The translations under genes and the position numbers were made by a program. A DNA stretch of 37,417 nucleotides from an uncultured Clostridia bacterium (GTDB lineage: Bacteria; Bacillota; Clostridia; Christensenellales; Aristaeellaceae), in NCBI GenBank assembly GCA_947166705.1, contig CAMVFE010000021.1, forward strand, positions 1 through 37,417, read 5' to 3'. The notes under the pieces were generated by a model. That model saw nothing but the letters and a program-made list of their open reading frames with translations. It searched no databases and was not told where the DNA came from. Of the stretch, positions 1-6,803 are shown piece by piece (position 1 is the stretch's first letter; every line of letters begins with the position of its first letter).

Positions 1-886
1 TCTCGGCGTACTCCGTGTCCATGCGGCGCAGGGGCTGGGTCAGGTTGAAGCAGATCTTCTCCGGGTCGTTGATGTAGCACACGAGCCGGTCGGTCGAGCT
101 CTGGCCCGCGCCGGAGCACCACTTGCTGGGGGAGATCACCAGATGTCCGCCCTGCTGGTTCGTCAGGTTGTTCTCCAGCACGTAGGTCAGGATGCTGCGC
201 TCGGAGTCGTCCGAAACCTTCCGCGTCACCAGCAGGCCGAACTGCTCCACCGGCACCAGGATGTGGTTCGGCAGCGCGTCCCCGGAGCAGTCGCAGGCCT
301 TCCAGATCCCCGCGATGACCGTGTTGATGTCGTCCAGGATCTGGTCGGCGGTCTTGTCCTTCCACCGGGCGCTGTTTCCCGTGCCGGTCGCCGGGCTGGA
401 TACCCGCGTCACGTTCCGGCTGTTGACCAGGCCGGTCGAGTTCACCTTGTCGAAACCCCGGTACACGGAGCGGTCGACGGCCTTGTCGCAGTGCAGGCGG
501 ATGCCCTTGTTCAGGAAGGTTTCCGGATCCCGCCCGACGCTCATCATCTTCTCACGCTCCAGAATGCTGAAGCTGAGGACCTCGCCGAAGTTGAAGCACC
601 TCGCGACGCTCTGGCTCATGTCCGCCTGGACGACGGGAATGTCGTTGGTGGCGTCGAAGATCAGGTTATCCTCGTCCCGGCCGGAGGAGGCGTACGTCAC
701 GTCGACGGAGACGATGCTTTCCAGCAGGCCTCCGCCGGTGATGACGGGCATGTCCCGGGGCCAGTCGGTGCCGGTCAGCGGCTCGAGGATCTTCTCGTCC
801 ACCTTTTCCAGCTCCTTCATCAGGAAGGTGTAGCTGTCATTGGCCCGCAGCGGGCCCGGAGTCCGAAGGGTATTGTATTTCGCCAA
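1..886 (-). CDS. Phage major capsid protein, DUF2184-like (C-terminus cut by window edge)
   Basis: An open frame runs from 886 to the left edge with no stop, giving 295 residues. The chosen start is a TTG at 886-884, preceded by AGGAG with a 9-base gap; the protein begins MAKYNTLRTPGPLRANDSY. There is no nearby ATG. The sequence resembles major capsid proteins of the DUF2184 type, which form the icosahedral shell. Characteristic stretches are the acidic N-terminal arm, an IPVVQADMSQS segment followed by FNFGEVLSFSILEREKMM, and a region with ALPNHILVPVEQFGLL. It is the last visible gene of the head module, downstream of the cement protein, which is the usual order. Family assignment is by recognition of the pattern and gene order, not by search. 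The end of the protein, and tail genes if any, lie outside the window. Confidence 0.72.
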   Translation of the reverse strand, partial: MAKYNTLRTPGPLRANDSYTFLMKELEKVDEKILEPLTGTDWPRDMPVITGGGLLESIVSVDVTYASSGRDEDNLIFDATNDIPVVQADMSQSVARCFNFGEVLSFSILEREKMMSVGRDPETFLNKGIRLHCDKAVDRSVYRGFDKVNSTGLVNSRNVTRVSSPATGTGNSARWKDKTADQILDDINTVIAGIWKACDCSGDALPNHILVPVEQFGLLVTRKVSDDSERSILTYVLENNLTNQQGGHLVISPSKWCSGAGQSSTDRLVCYINDPEKICFNLTQPLRRMDTEYAE

Positions 887-928
887 TGGGTTCAGCTCCT
901 TTCAAATTCACATTGAACGTCAGCGGGA

Positions 929-942
929 GCGTCCGCGGACGC
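929..942. other. Perfect 14-bp palindrome between cement and capsid genes
   Basis: The sequence GCGTCCGCGGACGC lies in the 98-base gap between the cement stop (985) and the capsid TTG start (886). There is no T-run after it on the minus strand, so it is not an obvious terminator. It may be an RNA hairpin that separates expression of the two genes; that role is inference. Confidence 0.4.
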
Positions 943-984
943 AGGCAGCCCTGCAGGTGGCAGCGTCTCTGCCCCTGCCGGCCG

Positions 985-1458
985 TTACACCAGGTTGCGG
1001 GTATTTAGCACGATCTCCGCCATGCCGCCGTCCGGCGCGCCGGAAACATGCGCATTGGTCAGCTGCACCATGGTGTCCGCCGTGCCGACGGAGAACGCCC
1101 CGGTGGCCTTCACGATGGACACCGCGTCCCCGACCCCGGCGGCGGTGGACGCCATCGGCACCACGATATGGCCCCGCACCAGCACGTCCACCAGGTCGTT
1201 CGCGGCATAGCTTCCGACGCTTTCGCCGTAGGCGTCCGGCGTCTTGGAGGGATTCCGCACCGTGACGCCGACGAACTTCGCGGCGGTATGGCTCGCCCCG
1301 AAGGGCACCACCCCGTCCTTGCTGTCGCTCAGCGCCACCGGCACGCCGAAGCCGATCTCCGCGCCGGATTTGTTCGCCATCGCCACCACCACGTCGTCCA
1401 GGCCCCGGGCGATGGCGCCCGCGAAGCCGTGGGTAAAATTCTTCAGTACCTTTCCCAT
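985..1458 (-). CDS. Phage structural cement protein (Gp24-like)
   Basis: This 157-residue protein starts at ATG 1458 after a GAGGT ribosome binding site. It is a small beta-rich protein with regular glycine turns (GFGVPVALSDSKDGVVPFG, then a VRGHIVVPMASTAAGVGDAV segment). This is the profile of decoration or cement proteins that clamp neighbouring capsid subunits and stabilise the expanded head. It sits directly upstream of the major capsid gene and downstream of the protease/scaffold gene, which fits. Known of the family: cement proteins are often encoded next to the capsid gene. I infer function from position and general pattern; there are no catalytic residues to test. Confidence 0.65.
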   Translation of the reverse strand: MGKVLKNFTHGFAGAIARGLDDVVVAMANKSGAEIGFGVPVALSDSKDGVVPFGASHTAAKFVGVTVRNPSKTPDAYGESVGSYAANDLVDVLVRGHIVVPMASTAAGVGDAVSIVKATGAFSVGTADTMVQLTNAHVSGAPDGGMAEIVLNTRNLV

Positions 1459-1485
1459 GGATTTACCTCGCTTTCAGTCAGATTT

Positions 1486-1545
1486 TCGGGGAAACAGCAT
1501 TCGGAGGAACAGCATTCGGGGAAGCAGCATACGGAGGAACGCCGG
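1486..1545. repeat. Tandem 15/30-bp repeat in intergenic spacer
   Basis: Three 15-base units (1486-1500, 1501-1515, 1516-1530), each of the form TCGGRGAARCAGCAT, are followed by a decayed fourth unit (1531-1545). Units 1 and 3 are most alike, as are 2 and 4, so it can also be read as two 30-base units. It fills the gap between the protease/scaffold stop (1552) and the cement gene start (1458). Confidence 0.85.
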
Positions 1546-1551
1546 AATGCC

Positions 1552-2550
1552 TTACCTTTTCATGTTGACGTTCCTGCCGGCCATGATCTTCCGGCCCAGG
1601 CTCCGGCCGGACTCATCCCGGGCCCCGGCCTTCCGCAGCGCCTCGTAGGCATTGGCCTTTCCGGCCTTCGCCGCGCGGCGGCTCAGCTTCTGCATCCGGG
1701 CCGCGACGTCGGCGTTGAACCGCTGCCGCTCCCTGGGCGTCATGCGCTTCAGCTGCGGCCGGAAGGAAGCCAGGGCAGCGCGCAGCGCGTCCGCGGTCCG
1801 CGCGGCTTCCTCCGGGTCCTCCTCGTCCTCGCCGTCCAGGGGCTCCAGGATGCCGGAAAGGATTTCATCCTCATCATCCGCGGCAGGGTCTTCGTTTTCC
1901 GGGCCGCGGGCCTCCGGGTCTTCATCTCCGCCGGCCTCCAGGATTTCCGCCACAAGCGTTTCCACCGGATCGCCTTCCGCGTCCCCGAGGGCGCCGGCTC
2001 CGGCCCCCAGCGCTTCCGCGGCAGCCTGAGCGGCGGCCCCCGCCAGGTTCTCCGCCGCGGCCTGCGCCGCGCCCTGAACAACTCCCTGAGTCGCAGCTTC
2101 CGCCAGGCCTTCCGCCGCGGCTTCGGCGACCGCCGGGATCACCGCCGGGCCGCCTTCCTCATCCCCGGTCTTCTGCGCCGGGCCGCAGTCCGCCGCGCCG
2201 CCAAGCAGGGCGATAATCCGTCGCAGGGCCTCCAGGATCTCCGGACCGCAGTCGGTCCCGGGGTGTTCCGGTTCCCCGCCGGCGGTCAGCTCCGCAGGAA
2301 TGTCCGTGTCCGCGGGCAGCGCCGCCTCGGGGGAGATTTCCCGCGCCGCGGCTTCCAGATTCTCCGCCACCGCGCCGGCCACCGCGTTCACTAGCGGATC
2401 CCCCGCCGCCGGGGCAGCTTCCTCCGCGGCCGCCGCGGCCGCGGCGGGCGCCTCCATCACCTCGGTGATGAGTTCGGCCAAGCCGTCCACATCCCCGTCC
2501 CGAGCCATCCGGGCCATCAGCTTCGCGCGCCAGAGACTTTTCTTCTTCAT
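1552..2550 (-). CDS. Nested scaffold protein from internal in-frame start
   Basis: Inside the protease reading frame, at codon 208, an ATG (2550-2548) is preceded by AAAGGAG with seven bases between, a near ideal ribosome binding site in the middle of an open frame. The product would be 332 residues starting MKKKSLWRAKLMARMARD. It is alanine-rich with many acidic residues and few aromatics, and ends in a basic segment (KRMTPRERQRFNADVAARM onward). This is typical of phage scaffold proteins, whose C-terminus binds capsid protein. Separate translation from the internal site would give excess scaffold over protease-scaffold fusion. Seen: the ribosome binding site and composition. Inferred: actual use of the start. 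Confidence 0.68.
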   Translation of the reverse strand: MKKKSLWRAKLMARMARDGDVDGLAELITEVMEAPAAAAAAAEEAAPAAGDPLVNAVAGAVAENLEAAAREISPEAALPADTDIPAELTAGGEPEHPGTDCGPEILEALRRIIALLGGAADCGPAQKTGDEEGGPAVIPAVAEAAAEGLAEAATQGVVQGAAQAAAENLAGAAAQAAAEALGAGAGALGDAEGDPVETLVAEILEAGGDEDPEARGPENEDPAADDEDEILSGILEPLDGEDEEDPEEAARTADALRAALASFRPQLKRMTPRERQRFNADVAARMQKLSRRAAKAGKANAYEALRKAGARDESGRSLGRKIMAGRNVNMKR

Positions 2551-3171
2551 GTGTTTGCTCCTTTCAGCATGATCGTTTGAGTCCGCCGGGAGTTTTACGG
2601 GCCGCGGCGCCTTCGCCGCCGCCCGGTCCGGTTCCCGGTCCCGGATGGAAACGCGGGGCCCCGCCCGGCCGGAATCGACGACCGCGACATGGTTCCCGCG
2701 GATTTCCCGCTGAATGAAATGCCCCTCCTCCTCGCAGAGGGTGTAGGTATAGCCGCAGGAGATCTCCCGCTTCCCGCCCAGAATCTCTTCGATCAGGGCG
2801 GGGTCGTGAATCATCAGGTCCGCCAGCAGCAGGTCGGATTCTGCGCCGGCTCCGCGGCGGACGTGCTGGGCGTGACCCCGGTGCAGCCAGCGGCTGTTCT
2901 CCGCCGTCACCCCGTCGGGCGCGGACGGATGATCGTTCGTCACGGGCATGCCCTCGAAGGACGCGATACAGGCGGGGGAAAAGACCTCCTCCTCCGGGCG
3001 GAGCACCGGGATCAGCCGGTCGTCCGGCCCGGGCAGCCCCAGCTCCGAGGGCAGGTATTCCTGGACGCCCGTCCGCGCCACCGGCACGTTCAGGCAGATG
3101 AGGTAGCCCTCCGGCTCCCGTCGGGAGATGTTTTCGGAGAGGCGGGTTCCGAAATAGGTCAGGATGATCAC
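1552..3171 (-). CDS. Phage prohead protease-like protein (DUF2213) fused to scaffold
   Basis: The open frame gives 539 residues. Residues 1-180 match the DUF2213 type seen in phage head modules (FGTRLSENISRREPEGYLIC near the N-terminus, then FEGMPVTNDHPS, and EILGGKREISCGYTYTL), a group thought to mature the prohead. Residues 208-539 are a separate scaffold-like part, strongly alanine and glutamate rich, ending in a basic tail. The GTG at 3171 lies inside the Shine-Dalgarno stretch AAAGAGGTGATC, so translation may really begin at CTG 3162, eight bases after GAGG. Neighbours are the portal upstream and cement downstream. The protease plus nested scaffold layout is known from lambda-type phages (C and Nu3). 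No catalytic residue can be assigned with confidence. Confidence 0.7.
   Translation of the reverse strand: MIILTYFGTRLSENISRREPEGYLICLNVPVARTGVQEYLPSELGLPGPDDRLIPVLRPEEEVFSPACIASFEGMPVTNDHPSAPDGVTAENSRWLHRGHAQHVRRGAGAESDLLLADLMIHDPALIEEILGGKREISCGYTYTLCEEEGHFIQREIRGNHVAVVDSGRAGPRVSIRDREPDRAAAKAPRPVKLPADSNDHAERSKHMKKKSLWRAKLMARMARDGDVDGLAELITEVMEAPAAAAAAAEEAAPAAGDPLVNAVAGAVAENLEAAAREISPEAALPADTDIPAELTAGGEPEHPGTDCGPEILEALRRIIALLGGAADCGPAQKTGDEEGGPAVIPAVAEAAAEGLAEAATQGVVQGAAQAAAENLAGAAAQAAAEALGAGAGALGDAEGDPVETLVAEILEAGGDEDPEARGPENEDPAADDEDEILSGILEPLDGEDEEDPEEAARTADALRAALASFRPQLKRMTPRERQRFNADVAARMQKLSRRAAKAGKANAYEALRKAGARDESGRSLGRKIMAGRNVNMKR
2548..2566 (-). promoter_or_regulatory. Internal ribosome binding site for nested scaffold
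   Basis: The minus strand reads GAAAGGAGCAAACACATG here, within an uninterrupted frame. The match to the anti-Shine-Dalgarno sequence and the seven-base spacing decide the nested start. Confidence 0.7.
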
Positions 3172-3187
3172 CTCTTTCTGATGGTTG

Positions 3188-3213
3188 GGAACGATAGGGA
3201 CGGTCCTTTTCGT
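3188..3213 (-). repeat. REP-like hairpin element, subfamily 1
   Basis: This copy carries GGAACGATA then the core GGGACGGTCCTTTT then CGT on the plus strand. It lies between the portal stop (3281) and the DUF2213 gene (3171), both on the minus strand; the minus strand reads AAAAGGACCGTCCC. Confidence 0.85.
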
Positions 3214-3280
3214 GCCCCCGCGGCTCCGGTGGGAGCAGGGCGCCGATGGGAAACGTCTCCGGGACTGACGTCCCGGCGGC

Positions 3281-4678
3281 TCACAGGAGCTCCAGCAGGC
3301 GGGAGCGGGCCTCGGCCGGGGTCAGGAGGCCGGCCTGCAGGGCCCGGATCAGCGTGTCCGCGCCGCGGGCGCGGATTTCCGCCTCCTCCCCGGGGGAGAC
3401 GGGCATGAGCGAAGGAAACTGGATCTTCATCTGTTCCGGGACGAAGCCCCAGCAGCTCAGCGCCATGACGGGCAGCAGCTTCTCCAGCGCGGGGCGCAGG
3501 TGCCGCTCCCGCATCTGGCCGATGAGCTCGTAGTAGTTCTTCAGGTCCGATTCGCCGGTGGCGTTCATGCCCTGGGGGCTGCGCCCGAAGAGCCGCGTCG
3601 CGGGAATGCCGGCGGCGCCGGCCATGTCCATCATGAAGGCCTCGTAGATTTCCGAGAGGCCGGCGAAGGAATAGGGGTGATTCTCGTAGGTATCCCCGGC
3701 GGAGAGCAGCTGCAGCCCGAAGGAGGTGCGCATCCGGTTCTGCTCCGCGACGGCCTCCAGCACCTGGCGGCGCTGGCCTTCCGTTCCCAGAGCCAGCATC
3801 TCCCCGAAATCGCTCATCTTCAGCGTCGTCACGTTCGCCTGGAAAACCAGCCGCGCGATGTTCGCGGAGGTGGCGGAGCGCTTCTCCAGCTCTTCACAGA
3901 TATGCTCCAGCTCGCTGGCGCCCCAGTACCGCGCGGCCTCCTCCTGGGCGCCGGGCAGGTCCCGCCCGGTGAAGCGGAGGACGCGGCTGTGGTGCACCCG
4001 CAGGAGCGCGCCGTCCCCGGTCCGGAAGCTGTAGTACATCGGCAGGCCGAAATCCGGATCGTCCAGGTCGGTCTCCGTCTCCAGCCCCGGCTCCACACCG
4101 TCCACCCGGTCCCGCACCAGCAGGCCCCGGAAGTCCCCGGGGGCGATGCGCTCCATGTCCAGCGGCTCGTCCAGCCGGTCCTCCTGGCCGCGCAGCACCA
4201 TCAGCGCGCAGGCGCCGCCGTAAAGCCGGGCCCAGCGGATGGCCGCGGTGATCTCCCGCCGGATGTCGTGGCGGGCCTCCAGCCGCTCCAGCGCCTCCAG
4301 GTCCTCGGCCGGCGGGCCGGGGGAAAGGGTGTACCAGCTCCGGGTCATGTCCTCGCTGGGCATGTCGATGATCCGCTTCGCCAGCCAGGATTCCCGGTAC
4401 AGGGAGGTCAGCAGGGCGGGGCAGTCCGTCAGGTACGCGGGAAACCCCTCCCGGGCGGGGAAGCCGTCCCGGGCGGAAAAGTCCGCCGGCAGAAAACCGG
4501 AAAAGCCGTCCCTGGCGGAGAAGCCGCCCGGATACGCCGGCGCGCCGCGTCCGGCGGGGACGGAACGGCCGGGCTTCTCCGCGGAACCGCCGATACCGCC
4601 GCTTCCGCTCTTTATGCCGATACCGCCGCGCCCGCTCCTTCCGGCGGTCTTTCGGGGCGCCGGCCCCCGGCGCCGGCT
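3281..4678 (-). CDS. Phage portal protein, DUF1073 type (start uncertain)
   Basis: The conserved part begins with LYRESWLAKRIIDMPSEDM and continues through IRWARLYGGACALMVL, ERIAPGDFRGLLVRDRVDG, SRVLRFTGRDLP, and a C-terminal half with AAGIPATRLFGRSPQGMNAT. This is the DUF1073 pattern of portal proteins, the ring through which DNA enters the head. The frame is open up to a GTG at 4858, but codons above 4678 merely overlie the terminase C-terminus. Between 4678 and about 4420 there is no ATG, GTG or TTG. A GGAAGGAG lies at 4635-4642, but only ATC and ATA codons follow in frame. I therefore give the frame from the terminase stop down. The N-terminal 80 or so residues are Gly/Arg/Ser rich with repeated FSARDGF-like units, unlike usual portals. 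The family name sometimes carries an anti-CBASS label; nothing here supports that role. Confidence 0.78.
   Translation of the reverse strand, partial: SRRRGPAPRKTAGRSGRGGIGIKSGSGGIGGSAEKPGRSVPAGRGAPAYPGGFSARDGFSGFLPADFSARDGFPAREGFPAYLTDCPALLTSLYRESWLAKRIIDMPSEDMTRSWYTLSPGPPAEDLEALERLEARHDIRREITAAIRWARLYGGACALMVLRGQEDRLDEPLDMERIAPGDFRGLLVRDRVDGVEPGLETETDLDDPDFGLPMYYSFRTGDGALLRVHHSRVLRFTGRDLPGAQEEAARYWGASELEHICEELEKRSATSANIARLVFQANVTTLKMSDFGEMLALGTEGQRRQVLEAVAEQNRMRTSFGLQLLSAGDTYENHPYSFAGLSEIYEAFMMDMAGAAGIPATRLFGRSPQGMNATGESDLKNYYELIGQMRERHLRPALEKLLPVMALSCWGFVPEQMKIQFPSLMPVSPGEEAEIRARGADTLIRALQAGLLTPAEARSRLLELL
4435..4530 (-). repeat. Degenerate in-frame repeat in portal N-terminus
   Basis: On the minus strand this segment encodes FSARDGF twice, followed by FPAREGF, with related GCCCGGGANGG-like DNA units about 18-45 bases apart. 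A second small pair, GGCGGTATCGGC, lies upstream (about 4590-4630). The repeats sit exactly where a start codon would be expected. Confidence 0.55.
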
Positions 4679-5943
4679 CAAGCGCGGCCTCCGGCGGGCA
4701 GGCCGCCCATGCGCCGGAAGCGCCCGGTCTTCGTCTGGCAGAGATAGCGCAGGGCGTCCATCGCGTGGTCCCTCTCCTTCAGGGGGCGCTCCTCGCCGCG
4801 CAGCCGCGCCCGGTCGTCCCAGACGTAGGTCTGAATCTCCCGCAGCAGCGCCGGGCACCGGTTCCGCTCCGCCAGCACCTGGCGGTTTCCGATCAGGGTG
4901 GCGGTGGTGGCGATGCCCCCGCGCACGTCATTGTCCGCGTCGGTGATCCGGAAGCCCCGGTTCCGCAGCTCCGCCTTGAAGGAGGCGGCGCTGGGGTCCA
5001 CGATGATCACCGTGTTCCGGTCCCCGCCCAGGAATTCCGCCAGGTCGTCGGCGTACTCTGCGTCCGTCTTCTGGCGGCGGGAGGCGGCGGAGTCCCAGTA
5101 ATATTCCCGGGCGATCCGGAACACCCGCCCGTCGTCCCGGACATCCAGGAAGACGCAGGGGTTTACGGTGCCGTAATCGATGGCGCAGTATCTGCGCATG
5201 CCCTCGTACATCTGCGGATCCTTCTCCTCGTAGGTGTTTTTTTCGGCGTCCCACATGGGGTAGACCGCGCCCTCGGCGCTGACCCATTCGCCGAGGATAT
5301 ACTGGCGGTAGAAGACCCCCTGGAAAGCCAGGGCGTAGCTTTCCCGGATCTCAGGGGCCAGGGTCAGGTTGTCCGCCATGGTGAAGTGCAGCCGGTACAG
5401 GCCGATCTGCTCCGCCCGGTCGATGAAGTCCGTCTTCAGATAATGGAAGGCCCCGGCAGGATTGCAGTTCAGGAAGATGCGGCTGCCGGGCACGGAGCAG
5501 CGGCCGATCATCTGGTCGATGAAGCTGCGGGGAAACAGCGCCGCCTCATCGGCGAAGGCGCCGGCGGCGGTCATGCCCTGCAGCTTGTCCTGGGCGCTGT
5601 CGTTGTCCGCGCCGAAGAGGTGGTAGCGGTTGGTCCCGACGGCGACCACCCCTGCGGACCGCCGGTGCTCCCAAGGCAGCTCCAGCGCCTCGAGCATCTG
5701 GAACAGCGGGGCGAGCACGTTGCGCGTCAGGGCGCCGGCGGTGACCCCGGCCAGGATGAAATCCTGATCGGAGAAGGTCGCCTGGCTCCAGCGCAGGAAG
5801 GACAGGATCATCGCGACCGTCTTGCCGCTGCGGATGGCGCCGTCGGCCAGCATCATGCGGCAGCGCTCCCGGCCGGAGCCCGGATGCCACCAGTACAGGG
5901 CCTGCAGCTGCTTCCAGCTGAAGGGCTGAAAATGAAACGCCAG
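4678..5943 (-). CDS. Phage terminase large subunit (CTG start)
   Basis: This is the motor ATPase and nuclease that packages DNA. With a CTG start at 5943 it has 421 residues: LAFHFQPFSWKQLQALYWW, then Walker A GAIRSGKT at about residues 35-42, then Walker B GAFADEAAL with D-E at about 132-133. The C-terminal nuclease has the acidic motifs CAIDYGTVNP, VIIVDPSA and DHAMDALRY. The CTG is seven bases after GGAAGGGAGG. The first ATG (5856) would begin only a few residues before Walker A and lose the glutamine-containing adenine-binding segment, so the upstream start is preferred. It follows the small terminase by 52 bases and ends at the portal. The layout is that of PBSX/Terminase_6-type enzymes. 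Confidence 0.9.
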   Translation of the reverse strand: MAFHFQPFSWKQLQALYWWHPGSGRERCRMMLADGAIRSGKTVAMILSFLRWSQATFSDQDFILAGVTAGALTRNVLAPLFQMLEALELPWEHRRSAGVVAVGTNRYHLFGADNDSAQDKLQGMTAAGAFADEAALFPRSFIDQMIGRCSVPGSRIFLNCNPAGAFHYLKTDFIDRAEQIGLYRLHFTMADNLTLAPEIRESYALAFQGVFYRQYILGEWVSAEGAVYPMWDAEKNTYEEKDPQMYEGMRRYCAIDYGTVNPCVFLDVRDDGRVFRIAREYYWDSAASRRQKTDAEYADDLAEFLGGDRNTVIIVDPSAASFKAELRNRGFRITDADNDVRGGIATTATLIGNRQVLAERNRCPALLREIQTYVWDDRARLRGEERPLKERDHAMDALRYLCQTKTGRFRRMGGLPAGGRA

Positions 5944-5960
5944 TCGGATCCCTCCCTTCC
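5941..5960 (-). promoter_or_regulatory. Shine-Dalgarno supporting a CTG start
   Basis: The minus strand reads GGAAGGGAGG, seven bases, then CTG. No ATG, GTG or TTG is in frame between this site and the ATG at 5856, and the intervening codons are conserved terminase sequence. Confidence 0.65.
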
Positions 5961-5995
5961 CGTCCCGGCAGGCTCCGGTTTTTCCCGGTCGCCGC

Positions 5996-6427
5996 TCAGC
6001 ACTCTTCCTCGGGCGTCTCTGGCGCCCCGGATGCCTCCGGCTCCTCCCCGAACAGCGCCCGGACCGCCGGGACGTCCGCCTCCCCGATGGAGAAGATCTC
6101 CCGGGCCAGGCGCTTCGCCGCCTCGCCGCGGTTGTCCGGCGGCGCGGAGAGGAAGCGGTTGATCTGGTGCTGGATCAGCGTCGCGGATTTCTTCAGCTGG
6201 TCGAAGCTGGCCCGGCGGATCTCGATCAGCCCGTCCTGCCGCAGCATGAACAGGGTCTCCGCCAGCGGCAGGCGGTAGTTCCGCCGGCACCAGCGGGCCA
6301 GCTTCTCCTCCGTGGTGCCGATATAGCCCAGGATTTCCGGAATCTCGCACTGCAGCGCGGCGAGCTCCTCAAACGTCTGCCGGGTCAGCTCCCGGCGGAG
6401 GCCCTTCAGGGGCGGAAAATCGTTCAT
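5996..6427 (-). CDS. Phage terminase small subunit / packaging HTH protein
   Basis: The protein has 143 residues from ATG 6427 (MNDFPPLKG), which has AAAGGAG four bases upstream; an upstream in-frame ATG at 6466 has no comparable site. The middle contains a helix-turn-helix-like stretch (IPEILGYIGTTEEKLARWCR, followed by a long helix ending LIQHQINRFL). The tail is acidic (EASGAPETPEEEC). Small terminases bind the packaging site and recruit the large subunit. Its place directly before the large terminase is the main support. It is the first gene of the minus-strand phage module; nothing phage-like is visible upstream of it. Confidence 0.7.
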   Translation of the reverse strand: MNDFPPLKGLRRELTRQTFEELAALQCEIPEILGYIGTTEEKLARWCRRNYRLPLAETLFMLRQDGLIEIRRASFDQLKKSATLIQHQINRFLSAPPDNRGEAAKRLAREIFSIGEADVPAVRALFGEEPEASGAPETPEEEC

Positions 6428-6624
6428 GCGGCTCCTTTCGTCCCGTGGAAAACCTTTCATCTCCAAGGATACACATTTCCGGCGGACGGTTCGGGACGCC
6501 GACGGATTTCCCCGGACGAATTTCAGGGAAGAAATGCAGGAAAATCAACGCTCGCGGGACTTTTTCCGGGCGATTTCCGGATGGACTTTTTTGAGGCGTA
6601 AATGATGATCCGGAACACCAAAAA

Positions 6625-6655
6625 GGAAACGAAAAGGACCGTCCCTATCGTTTCC
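6625..6655 (+). repeat. REP-like hairpin element, subfamily 1
   Basis: Outer arms GGAAACGA and TCGTTTCC enclose the core AAAAGGACCGTCCC on the plus strand. It lies upstream of the acyltransferase gene and about 200 bases from the phage module start. Confidence 0.9.
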
Positions 6656-6675
6656 GTCGTTTCCTTATTCCCAAA

Positions 6676-6704
6676 TGGACAGGCATGGGGATTTATGCTA
6701 AGAT
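6676..6704 (+). promoter_or_regulatory. Putative promoter for acyltransferase gene
   Basis: A -35 TGGACA (6676-6681), a 17-base spacer and a -10 TAAGAT (6699-6704) with an extended TG motif are present. The second REP-like hairpin would lie in the transcribed leader. Confidence 0.5.
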
Positions 6705-6757
6705 TGCGGTAGCTGAATCTTCTCCCCTGACGCTTCATGACAGGGAAGGATGGTAAG

Positions 6758-6787
6758 GGAACGAAAAGGACCGTCCCTATCGTTTCC
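6758..6787 (+). repeat. REP-like hairpin element, subfamily 1
   Basis: This is a second copy, about 130 bases from the first and in the same orientation (AAAAGGACCGTCCC on the plus strand). It ends 16 bases before the acyltransferase start and abuts its ribosome binding site GGAAGGG. Confidence 0.9.
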
Positions 6788-6803
6788 GGAAGGGAAAAAT
6801 GCC

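Larger units (their letters stand above)
6428..6803. other. Intergenic region between phage module and surface-glycan genes
   Basis: These 376 bases separate two divergent blocks. They contain two co-oriented REP-like hairpins (6625-6655 and 6758-6787) and a plausible plus-strand promoter between them. I see no gene, no integrase fragment and no clear attachment site. The base composition shifts to more A+T across this interval. Confidence 0.6.

Noticed and set aside
3281-4678. Anti-CBASS (Acb1) function for the DUF1073 protein
   Set aside because: Some database names mix these labels, but the sequence shows a portal core next to terminase and capsid genes and no separate phosphodiesterase domain that I can see.
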